Position numbers and translations under genes: made by a program
The notes under the pieces: generated by a model
Told to the model about the DNA's origin: nothing
Databases searched by the model: none
What the model saw: the letters and a program-made list of their open reading frames with translations, nothing else
Part shown: positions 10,633 through 20,690 of the stretch, piece after piece
Numbering within the stretch: position 1 is the first letter of the stretch
Layout of the letters: each line of letters begins with the position of its first letter
Assembly: GCA_947568835.1 (NCBI GenBank)
Contig: OX387608.1
Coordinates: 7,850,001 to 7,914,000 of the forward strand
Direction of reading: 5' to 3'
Source: Protonemura montana
Lineage: Eukaryota > Arthropoda > Insecta > Plecoptera > Nemouridae
DNA length: 64,000 bases

Positions 10633-12884
10633 CCCTTACCAAGGGTAACCGCAGTGAGTTTGTTATTTGCCAAGGTTATCCTGCCAGGAAGGGTTTGGCG
10701 TCGGTACGTGAGTTGGCAACACAGTTAAGATGGTCAAACCGAGACGGATAGAAATGATAACACCTATCAAGATAAACACAAAACGACGAAACAAAGAAAC
10801 GAACAAAAAATTTCCACTGAAAACCTTAAAAAACCAATGCACCTGAGATTTTGGGACTCACCATACACATGCCTCTTATGTCACCAATTGCCACGAGTCG
10901 AAAAATGTGTCGTCCAGCATAGAAGTAGAAAATCAGCGAGTGCTGATCGTTTGAAATGGAAACAGAAGAGAAAAAGAAAATGACAACTGCACTCAACAAA
11001 ATTACACATGGACACATACAGATAATTTGCAAGCTCAGCAACTACCTATATATATATATATACATATAGAGAGAGATGCATTCACTCTCAAGTAACTTTG
11101 CAACTGTCAGAGACTAGAAGCAATTCTGTGCAGCATCTAAAGCTTCGAGCTAAAAACCATTGTGCTTAGTAACAAAGATTTTAACATCATGAGAAGGAGC
11201 CCTCTTGCTTTGACGCGAAGCATTATCACGGACAAAGCGTGCTTTCGTCGGTACAATTGCATGAAACGTGTGTTCGTATCCTCTTAAGAGAAGGAGAGAG
11301 AGAGAGAGAGACGGACGGGATCCTTTTTTGTGTCAAATAGTTTCCTTGGATCTTTACTTTGGTGCCCGATATCAAAGTTGATAGGCATCTTTCATTCTTT
11401 TGCCCATCATCATTGACGCCCCACTTTAATTGATTGCTTCGGTTTTAGTCGATTTCCGTTTAATAGTTACAAAGAGACTCCGATCGGGGAAAAGGAGGGT
11501 GAGCTTACTGAAAATCCGGAAAATTTTCTTTTGGGTAAAACAGTTTGTGTGCAGAAACAGTGAAATTGTTCTATCCTCGCTTGTTTCTACTTTGTGGATA
11601 ATAGAGTCAAGACAGAAGAAGATAGTAAACTATAACGGGCTTAGAAAATACAAGCATTAAGTAGATATGTGTAGTAATCATCGCTAATTAAACTACCGCT
11701 GCAAAGAAAAAGACAAAACAACAGATAGCCTAGTACACTTACAATAAGTTGGAGCCACCGATTACTTGCGTTACGTTTAATTCATCTTCATTAATGCGTA
11801 CCTCAACGATTAACATATATATGTATCGATTTTTTGGGTCGTAATCATTTAATTGTAAAGGTTTGTTTAAAAAGAGGGTCGCAAGCGCTATCAGGTGGTA
11901 GAAACCGTAACCACGTGTTGCCGGCTCGTTTGCTCAGCAGAACGTTTGCAGTGTATAGAAAACAAGCAATCTTGACAGAAATCTCAAGTTGTTGCAGATT
12001 TGAAATCGTTTGCGACCATCAATACCCCCCATTGGATTAGCTACTTCAGACAGTGAATTACATCATTGTTCAGTTGGTATGTTGCTTTTGGGTAACTGAA
12101 TTACATTTTTAATGCTGCACTACCGCTACCTAGTTGATAGTATGAAACTGGTAGGTGTGGTGATTAATTACCGTGATCAGAGGTCGTTTACAATCTCGGC
12201 TTGTTTAGAGATTAGGTACTAAGATTACGAAAATTGGTTCAGCTATTTGTCTAAAAAAATACAACAAAAAAATTCAAATTTTGTCTTAGCAGCCCTCGTT
12301 ACGCTCATCCGACACATTTAGGTAGCTCGACATCAAGCGTATTAGGTTTTCAGTCAGCCAGATCACCAGAGTTTTGTCGGTAAAGTAGTTATGGTATTTT
12401 TTCACGATTACAGTTCAACTCTCGCGATTGAACTTTAACGTAACCTATATAACCCCAATGTCCCCAAATGGGACCTTTTCTAGAACAGTTCGAAAGCCAT
12501 GAATAGCGCACGAAATTTTCCATTTACCCGGCGTAGCGGAAAATGCAGATTGGCTAAATTGCTCACGGCCCGACTGAGTGACTGACTGACGCTTGCACTT
12601 TTACCATACACGGCCTGCTCCATTCTCGCACTCTTTGCATGACAGATGCAATCTTCTAGAAAACCTTCGTAGGTAGGGAGTGGTCATCTACCTGAGTAAT
12701 CGATTGTATTTTCCACATTCTTGGCTTCTTGGAAACAAAAGTCGTGTCTTTAAATTCAGTTATCGTGTTAACATGGCGTCCACGCTTGAAGTCAGCCACT
12801 CCCTAGCTGTTAATACTTCATAATTACAGTTGATTCATTCATTGTGTTTAAGTACACACTGTTTTGGCAAAGATATCTGTGGCA
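10633..12884. other. Gene-free stretch with MITE fragments
   Basis: Holds a TA-repeat near 11049, an AG-repeat at about 11294-11313, a MITE-family right half at 11795-12010 and a short MITE left-arm piece (TTTTGTCGGTAAAGTAGTTAT) near 12374-12394. No coding sequence is recognisable. Confidence 0.5.
11795..12010 (+). repeat. MITE-family copy, right half
   Basis: Contains ACCTCAACGATTAACATA, TGTATCGATTTTTT, TTAATTGTAAAGGTTTGTTT, GGTCGCAAGCGCTATCAGG and ACGTGTTGCCGGCTCGTTTG in the order shared with the copies at 46050, 52594, 57294 and 62340. The terminal inverted repeat on the right is degraded. Confidence 0.7.
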
Positions 12885-13328
12885 GTGATATCATAGCTTT
12901 AGTGAATGATCGAATAGTGATTCACCTAGTCTACAAGGGATAAGGGACACCTGGTGCCGGCACATAGCCTTCAGGGAACCACTGACTGAACGCCTCTTCC
13001 GAACAAAGGTAAAACTCGAACCACAGGATTCCTCCCAGGATCCATGCGTTTGAGAGATTATAACAAGGCAAGTTAAGGTATTGAACAAACTTCAGTCCTT
13101 CACACCTATCTTTCGAAAAGTGTATGATGGTCATTAGTCACCCATCCAATACTTGACCCAGCTCAGTGTTGAAAGCCAGTGGTTCCAAAATGACAAACCG
13201 TTCGGTGGTCTCCCATCTAATTACTGAACCTGAGCAGTGTTACTTAACTTCGGTGGTCTCACGAGAATCGATGTTTCCAACACGCCAAACAGTTTGGTGG
13301 TCACTCATCTAATTCCTGACCCATCTCG
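12885..13328 (-). mobile_element. 5S-derived SINE with three tandem 5S heads
   Basis: The body is at 12900-13130 and its 5S head at about 13141-13206. A second, better preserved 5S head (13207-13300) and the start of a third (13301-13328) follow in the same orientation. On the minus strand the junctions read GGGAGACCACCGAACGGTTT-like, the same joining point seen at 50637-50790. The first head has an internal deletion. Confidence 0.8.
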
Positions 13329-14217
13329 TCAGCTCGGTATGGCAGTCTGTCTTGGGAAGGATATGGCGTTCATTTTTACAGTCTGCCACTCTCTGCAATG
13401 CACGGCCCTCTGAAAGCCAGACACCGTCCCTGGCTATCGGATCGGAAAGCGAGTAGTACCGTCGTCGGCCACTCGAGCGCCCCATCGACGTCGAACATTT
13501 GCTAGCGTCGGCAATTCCGCCTAATTGCGTCAACAGCGCCGTGCCGCTGCACTTTCTGATGATTCGTTCAGAAAAAAAAAATAGAAACACGCTGTGAAAA
13601 CCATTCGACGTCGAGTTTCAAGTGCGCGCTGGCGAATTTCGGCCATTGTTCTTTTCACGTCAATCCGACATTGCGAATTTTTATTACATAATATGTCCAT
13701 GCCGAGAAAAATCACAACAAAAAAGCGTCTAGCCATTGACATTTTTCACGTATACCCTTTAGAAATTGACAACATGTGTTGTTGGTATGTGTTTATTTTT
13801 TGTAACGTTAAAAGAGCTTATTTAGCTTTGAAAGCAAAAATGCAGTAACAATCAGTCATTGTTATTCGTCGTTAAAATTATTGGCAATGTTTTTTTTTCT
13901 TTTGTTTTTCAAATTATCAGTTCTTGCGACTGAAACAAGTGAGGAGCACAATGACACTGATATGTTTGCAGTGATTATTTCTGACAAGTTTAGTAGTGCA
14001 AACTGGCAGTGCATTTTTTGCAGTGGAGCTGGATTTGAAAAAGTTGTTGCACAACTTTTTCGTGCGGATCTAAGTGACCGTGTGTGCTTTGAATTTGAAT
14101 TGAAAAGATTATGCGAAAGTTTTGAGCAAATTGTTCTGTAAGAAAACAATAGGTTTTTAAGATGACATGAATAATATTAGACAAGTCTAAAAGTATGCTT
14201 ACGATTTGTCTTTTAAA
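13329..14217. other. Gene-free stretch
   Basis: 13380-13640 is CpG-rich relative to its surroundings and has overlapping open frames on both strands without recognisable domains. 13860-14150 is AT-rich with open frames in several phases, which is what low stop density by chance looks like. No supported gene. Confidence 0.45.
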
Positions 14218-14617
14218 AAAATACCGTTTTTTGTGAGATCTACGAGGTTAAGCAACACTTACCATGCAAGAAATATTGGATGGGTGGCCATCATGTACAT
14301 GAGCAGTATTTTCCTAAAGCGAAGTTGAAGGGATTAAAGTTAGTAGATCAACTTCATTCGCCTTGCTTATCAACCTCTTGACAGGATGGATGTGTGGAGG
14401 AATCCTGTTATTCGCGTTGTACTGTCCTTTGGTAAGGACATTATGTTACTTGTCTCCTTAATGCTTTTTGACAGGAGTATAAGCAAAGTGCTACAAAATA
14501 CTTTTTCCTACTTTTCAAGCTCAGCTACGTTCATCATCAACCTTATCATCACTCACAAATGTACTGACATCACTAGTTCAGTGCCACAAGGATCATTGTC
14601 AAATTATTGTGAAGCAT
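14218..14617 (+). mobile_element. 5S-derived SINE, diverged
   Basis: GTGAGATCTACGAGGTTAAG and ATTGGATGGGTGGCCATCAT mark the 5S head. CTTGCTTATCAACCTCTTGA, GGAGGAATCCTGTTATTCGC and CATCATCAACCTTATCATCA follow. The element ends near a GTGCCACAAGGATCATTGTC tail segment. Confidence 0.85.
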
Positions 14618-14738
14618 AAATAAGTAATAATTTGAATATCAATTACACTCCGCTAAACAACTTGTCATATACCATTGCAGAATAAAACCAGGACCACAGA
14701 TCATCGCATTCTTATGCAGTCACACTCTTTTCTCTCAC

Positions 14739-15165
14739 CGTTGAGTGTGCAGGTTATAGGTAGATGTAGAACGTTAACGTTACAGTTTCTGCGTGAAAGA
14801 TGGCCGCTAAATGACTACCTTACCGACAAAAATGTAGAGTACCGGAACACCCCGTTAAGTGGAGCCACTGTCGTATGAAATTTTATTTCGATATTTCTCG
14901 TAGGTTATTCGCTTTTGAAGATCGTTACGTGTATATTAATCGTTGAGGTAAACATCGATGAAGATCTTTTGAGCATGACAAGTCTCAAAAGCGAGTAAGT
15001 CTACGAGAAATATTTAAATTAAATTTCATACGACAGTGGCTCCACTTAACGGGGTGTTCCGGTACTCTGCATTTTTGTCGGTTAAGTAGTTATTTGGCGG
15101 TCATATTTCACGCAGAAAGTTTAACATTAACGTTCTGCCTCTACCTGTAACCTGCACACTCAACG
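14739..15165. mobile_element. Palindromic MITE (two left halves joined tail to tail)
   Basis: The ends read CGTTGAGTGTGCAGGTTA on both strands. The arms match for about 195 bp each, through segments such as ACCGACAAAAATG, GAGTACCGGAACACCCCGTT and AAGTGGAGCCACTGTCGTAT, around a short centre near 14930-14960. CTCTCAC flanks it on both sides (14732-14738 and 15166-15172), a 7-bp target duplication. The copy at 57294 shares this left half but has a different right half, so this one is a fold-back derivative of the family. No coding capacity: a non-autonomous DNA transposon by structure. Confidence 0.85.
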
Positions 15166-15609
15166 CTCTCACACTAACAAGTTTCCAAGGTCGACTGCCA
15201 GGCATCGCGCTCGTGATGAGGATGAGGAACTCCCGAGAAGTTTGACGGCGACCTCGGTGTTTGGAGTGCGGGATTTTTGATAGACGCCCTCGAAGGGCGG
15301 GAACGATCTTGGATGGCTCAGAAGTGATCATACGATTTCCTGAAAGAATAAATGTAGGCTATTGAAAGGATGAAGTGGGGAAGTGTTGAGAAAAAATAAG
15401 TGGATTTATACAAAGATCAGGGACAAAAAAAAACAGAATTTTTTGTTTCTGTCATTACTAAAAAGTAATAGTTAGCATAGTTATCAAGTAATAGCAAGTA
15501 ATAGTTAGCAAGTATTAGCATCGAAAGATGCTAAATCATAGTACATTCTTGTAAAACTGTATTATATGCAGTATTCATGTGTCCATTTGGGATAATTTTT
15601 ACGGCAATT

Positions 15610-16043
15610 CAATGTTGTGTTTTGACAATGGCACGCTGTTTTGACAATGGATCTTTTGGTACTGGTCTAGTGGTGATGGTAAATGAATGGGTGATGATGA
15701 TAAAACTTATCTATCTTTGATCGGATCAGGGAAAACCTGGTGCTACAAGTATCCTACTTTTGTCAAAGAGCACCAAGAGGACCACTGGCTTAACGTCCCT
15801 TTCATTCATTCTGATTCAAATTCATTCTGTTGAGAAGTTGATAAGCAAGTCAAATGAGATCATACTATTTTCTAGTACTTTGACCACTGTTCCGAATAGA
15901 ACTGGTCATGGGTGTGATAGTCATTCATGTTAAATACTATGATGATCACCCATCCAATGCCTGACCTAGCGCAGTGCTGCTCAGCCTCGTTTCATTCACG
16001 AGAAACCATGTTTCCAACACGGCACACAGTTCGGTGAGTAGGT
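15610..16043 (-). mobile_element. 5S-derived SINE
   Basis: On the + strand the order is TGTTTTGACAATGG (tail), GAGCACCAAGAGGACCACTG, TTGATAAGCAAG, then CACCCATCCAATGCCTGACC and TTTCCAACACGGCACACAGT (5S head, minus orientation). The segment ACTGGTCATGGGTGTGATAG is followed by a short internal duplication of the CCATC-type sequence. Confidence 0.85.
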
Positions 16044-17105
16044 ACTGGAAAAAAATGTAGAAAAAATTGATTGACTGGTCAAAATGATCACTGTCAAAAT
16101 TAAAATATTAATTACTCGTCAAAATTAAATATTCTTGACTGACAAACAAATTAATCATATACATCACTAAAAACCATTACTTGAGCTGTGGAAATACAAT
16201 ACAGGTTTGTGGTTTTCAAGCAAGGCCTTTGACTGAAAGATGAGAGGGAATTAAATGATTGACATTGGTCTCAAAAACAGTGGCGGTTGGTCCATAAATT
16301 CACGCCAAACGTCGCCCTAGCTGATGAAAACAGAAAAAATGGAAATGGAAATGGAAAAAAAAGTTTTGAATTTTGAATTGAATCGTTATTTTTTCGTGGC
16401 ATTGTTCACTCTAATAATTTTATTATTATTATATATAATTTTTTATGTAATTATTATTATATTTATTATTTACCTAATTATTTATATTATTATTATAAAA
16501 TAATTTGTAGTAATGTAGAAAGAAAACTAACCGCTAAAGCCCCACCCTTTTTTTTAGTAACTTTTTAATTTCATTTATCCACCAACCGCCATTTTACCAA
16601 ACCACCAAAAACCTCATCAACCACTAACAACCCACCACAGACTATTTCTCCCGACAGCTACCAATTTGCAACACCGTTCGATGTTACAAAACCACCACCA
16701 CGCGACTCAAATCTATCCGACATACCTCATCGACAACCAAACACCGATACAAACTCCACAATCACGTTTCTTGTAAAACTTTTAAGAAATTTCACACGCG
16801 TCCCTGACATTAAAGTCTTGCGCGCGTTAAATTAAAGGGCGCTCTTAGACGTTGTCTATTGCGCCAGCTGGCGAATTAGACATGCTCTTTTATGACCGGT
16901 CTACCGCGATCTATTCTGACTCACACACAGCCTTCCGGCTGCTTTAGAACAATTTCACTTTTCCCCCCAAATTCCGACCGCAAGAACGAGTTTAGATTTT
17001 AAACCTGTTTTGTTTTATTGTTGCCCACCCAGCCCACCGAGCCGATGCTAGGTCGTTGTTATCTCACAATGAACCATATGCCATAGACGTCATAGTTACA
17101 AGATT
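16044..17105. other. Gene-free stretch with AT-rich and G-poor blocks
   Basis: 16385-16505 is nearly pure A/T built of ATT and TAA runs. 16560-16770 is conspicuously poor in G and rich in CCA/ACC words (see findings). No coding sequence or known element is recognisable. Confidence 0.5.
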
Positions 17106-17424
17106 TCGAACGGTTTGGTGTGCGGGAAATAGTGGTTCGGCGATGTTAAGCAACATTATTCTGGGTTAGTTATTGGATGGGTGACCATTGGGAGATAGAT
17201 CGAAGGTTTAAATGTTGGGTGACGACAACTTATCTCGTCTTAAATAACTACCTTTTTACGCGTGGATTTATGAAATACACCTATAACTTGATGTTTACTG
17301 TACCTGAGAAGTTCCGCTGGTGCTCTTCAACAGATATTAGCTACGCACCGTTACTAACTTCTAGGCTAAGTTATGTACCACATGGTCTGTTGTCAACAGA
17401 GTGCGTCGTTATACACAATCAATC
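17106..17424 (+). mobile_element. 5S-derived SINE, highly diverged
   Basis: The head is CGAACGGTTTGGTGTGCGGG with GATGTTAAGCAACATT and TATTGGATGGGTGACCATT. The 3' end is TTGTCAACAGAGTGCGTCGT followed by an AATCAATCAATCAA tail at 17411-17424. Between them GTGGATTTATGAAAT, GGTGCTCTTCAACAG and CTAGGCTAAGTTA correspond to the body in order. Confidence 0.75.
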
Positions 17425-18309
17425 AATCAACCCAGACAAAATCGTTCTCAACAAACTGGAATTTTCAGTCCTGTTCCGGTTACGTTCGGCTAGAAAAACG
17501 TCATAATGGAAAATTTACCCTCTTTGACATATGTTTTCCGTTCTATATGTTAAGATTATAACAAAACTATTTGGCAGCTTGGTCGTGGTGGAGCAAATAC
17601 TTAAAAGAAAATTCTTCTGCAAATTAAGGCAAATAATTTGATAAAAATTGTCATTTACTGTCTTATTATCTGCTGTTACTTTAAATTAGTAATGCGTACA
17701 GCTTTCAGAAAACAATCGCTTGTGAAACGTTGAAACGCAGCAACGCGATCATCAACTTCCATTTTAAACTGTGTCAGTCTAGATAAACACAGCCACTTGG
17801 ATGTCTGTGACCATCGTACGCACAGGTTGGCAACGTGGGCACGGCCATCTACACGCACTCAGCCCATAGAAAGGTTTCCTGGTGCAAGTGAAACGAACCA
17901 ACACTCTCGATTTCATATGCGTGAACTTCTTGAAGACATCGCTAGAGGGCAGCTTGGTCGTTGTCATGCGTGTGATCCCTCTATGGACGGGGGTCAAGTC
18001 GGGGTCTAAACTTGGATTTTTTGGCAATTTTTTTTGCTTGTCTATAAATTATATATCATTTCGCATGAGCGATTCCGAAGTCCGGATATTGACCGCGCTT
18101 GAAAAATGACCAAGTCGTGAATTAAGATGGCGAAAATATAAATAATATTACTAAGGCGGAAATATTATAAAACTCACAAATTAAAAGTATATTTTTACAT
18201 GTATCCATAACATAAGTATAGAAGTATTAAGACATTAATGCATAAAACCATTGAGACATTGTACAAAAACATTAAAATTTGCTTAAAAAATGTAAATTTC
18301 ACAGCAGTC
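17425..18309. other. Gene-free stretch
   Basis: A moderately GC-rich block lies at 17770-18010 with short overlapping open frames on both strands. None has a recognisable domain. The remainder is AT-rich. Confidence 0.4.
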
Positions 18310-18483
18310 TTTTAAGAAAAACTATTTGAACTGGGTTTTGAATGCTAAGTAAAGGGCTTTACTTAAGCCCTTTACTAAACCCTTACTTAGCCCTTTACTT
18401 AGCATTCAAAACCCAGTTCAAATAGTTTTTCTTAAAACTATTGCTAAGGATAAATCAAGTAGACATGAGTCTAAAAACCATCA
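18310..18483 (+). mobile_element. Hairpin element copy A with target duplication
   Basis: The left arm (TTTTAAGAAAAACTATTTGA through ATGCTAAGTAAAGGGCT) pairs with 18388-18437. A 3' tail, ATTGCTAAGGATAAATCAAG to GTCTAAAAACC, lies outside the hairpin. Flanks TTCACAGCAGTC (18298-18309) and TTCACAGCTGTC (18484-18495) form a 12-bp target duplication with one mismatch. The same hairpin and tail occur at 42162. Confidence 0.85.
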
Positions 18484-18495
18484 TTCACAGCTGTC

Positions 18496-19414
18496 ATCAG
18501 TAGAGTAGGAAAAGGTAGGAAATCGGTCTTTAGTCTTAAATAGTCTTTCTTATAGTCTTAATCGGTCTTTAAACGATTGTTTGTAGGATTGGAGTAGCTT
18601 TAGAAGGAGTTAATTGATTCTGGAAAAAATTTAGCAAATGGGTTAGTTTTTTTTTATAGTTTTTCTGAAAATGTATGATGAAACTGGAGATTTTACTTCG
18701 AGTAAGTCTTTAGTATGGCCCTAAGCAATCAAGATTTAAAATATCTCATCAGTATTTTTTTCAAGTGGAAGAAATCCAATACACAACGGAAATCTTCTGA
18801 CAATGACCTTAAGACACAACATTTTAATACAAGCATCAAATTAACGCAACCCATTTCCGACTCATTTTAACAGACCATTAAAATTACCTCCTGTTTTAAT
18901 CTTGCAGAAATTTGAAGCAAAAATAAACACACACACAAACTACATCCTTTTGTGATTTGGTACAGACCCGTTATATCTCCTTCAAAATCGTACTTTTTCT
19001 AATTGTTCTCTCATTTCCAACTGTTCGTTTTAATCTCTATCTCTTTAAACTCCAGGCCTGGTAACAAATTTCTCGTCAAGTATCATTTTGGACTAAGTCC
19101 AGAATAAAAAGGTCGAGAATCAAAAATTGACCGCCCTTGAGTTCTGAATGGCGAATTCGAAAATAGGTAAAATAAAATTGTCGCACGATAACTTGTCTAT
19201 GGTAGGCATGAGGTTTCAATTGGACAGTGCCAGAGCTATCGCCAGTCAACTCATTTGATATATTTACATAAAATCGACCACCAGATCTAAAATTCTTCTT
19301 ATTTGCAAACATTTTCCAAACTCAAGTACAGTTGATATCGTTTTTTTGAAGAAAAAAATTTAAAATAGAATGCAGACACTCAAAAACATTTAATTTTGTC
19401 ACGGTCTTGTTTTA

Positions 19415-19445
<31 letters not shown>

Positions 19446-20289
19446 CTACCAATGCTCCTTCCTAATCTTTGGCCACAAGGACCTTCGCTATTCTCCGAAA
19501 GGTGTACTCGGCGAATCAGCCACACGGTGATAACCGAAACCAAAATGAAAAAGACACGAAGAAGATTCGCCCTGAAAGGTAGAGACAAGAAAGTTTTCCC
19601 GGCCCCCTAGTTCACCAGCCTACTCCTTCATTCCCCCTTTACTCCTTTGTTCCCGCGTTCGCGACGAAATCGAATTAGCGATCGCGGCCGCAAAACGCGA
19701 TCCACGTGGCCGAGAGATTAGACGAGACTTGCAAATGGAATCTTGATTATCAATTTAGTTCTACTTACCTCCGTCCCCCCGTCCCCCAACCCCATAGCGC
19801 CCTATCGCCGCCGTTCTGTTTGGTAGACCCTAATAAACTCCAGCGATATTAACTGGAAAAGTTACCTCATCTTATTGAGAGAGGAGAACGTTTTTTGACT
19901 AATCCTCTTCAAAGAACCGCCTAGCGGTCTTGTGTCTAATTGAACTAAGATTTGATTTCATATTTTCGACTTATTTTGGGATTCCACAATTTTCTCGAGA
20001 GTTTCGTCTTCCCATCATGGGGAGAGCGTCGTGAAATCTGAAACTTCCCCGTGGCCAATTTCGGGCTTTTAACGGGAATTGTAAATATTCCTTGAATTTT
20101 CTGTCGTCAATTTCTGAATTGCTGTAATACAAGAAGAACTCTCTTAAAGATCATAACTAAAAAAAATATATACACAATACATTTAGGACTCACGCTGGAA
20201 ACTCCTCAGAAAAATTGCATGACACTAAAATAATCCGTGCGTCTTGAATCTGATCTTTTGACTGCAATCAATTTCTGTTGTTTTTTTTT
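18496..20289. other. Gene-free stretch with a long C-run
   Basis: A 29-base C-run lies at 19416-19444. The block 19460-19830 is GC- and CpG-rich and resembles no repeat found elsewhere in the window, so it could be unique regulatory DNA. No coding sequence is supported. Confidence 0.5.
19416..19444 (+). repeat. Poly-C run (29 bases)
   Basis: Uninterrupted C homopolymer after TTTAG. Its exact length should be treated as uncertain. Confidence 0.9.
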
Positions 20290-20690
20290 GTACTCGTGAG
20301 ATCACCGAAATCAAGCAACATTGAGGCAACCACCATACACAAGACCAGTTTTGTCTACAAGGAAGGTTAGCGGGATGAAATTAAGTACATTTTCACTCGC
20401 CTTGCTTATCAACCACTCGACAGCATGGATTTGTGGAGAAATTCTGATGTTCACGTTGTAACGTCCTTCGGACGGGACGTTAAGCCGGTCGTCCCCTTGG
20501 TGCTCTTCGACAGGAGTAGGCTACGTGCTGGCATCGTGTTTCTCCCCGTCTTTTCTAAGCTAGGTTAGGTTCATCATCATCCTCACACTTATTTTATTAC
20601 TTATCACACTTATTTTCCGACGCCATCAGACCAGTGCCGCAGGGGCAGCTGTCAAAACGGTGCGTCGAACACCGCAAATCAATGAAGCAT
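20290..20690 (+). mobile_element. 5S-derived SINE
   Basis: ACTCGTGAGATCACCGAAAT starts the recognisable 5S part; the very 5' end and a piece of the head are missing. The body (CTTGCTTATCAACCACTCGA, GGGACGTTAAGCCGGTCGTC, CTTGGTGCTCTTCGACAGGA) and the 3' part (ATCAGACCAGTGCCGCAGGG, GTCAAAACGGTGCGTCG) are well preserved. The tail is CGCAAATCAATGAAG. Confidence 0.88.

Noticed and set aside
13881-14141. 86-codon frame starting with a hydrophobic stretch, like a small secreted protein
   Set aside because: Three other long frames overlap on the minus strand, and the hydrophobic start is a T-run translated as Phe and Leu.
17106-17195. A genuine 5S rRNA gene
   Set aside because: Only partial similarity and it continues into the SINE body and tail. 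None of the 5S-like stretches in the window has the complete 120-nt rRNA.
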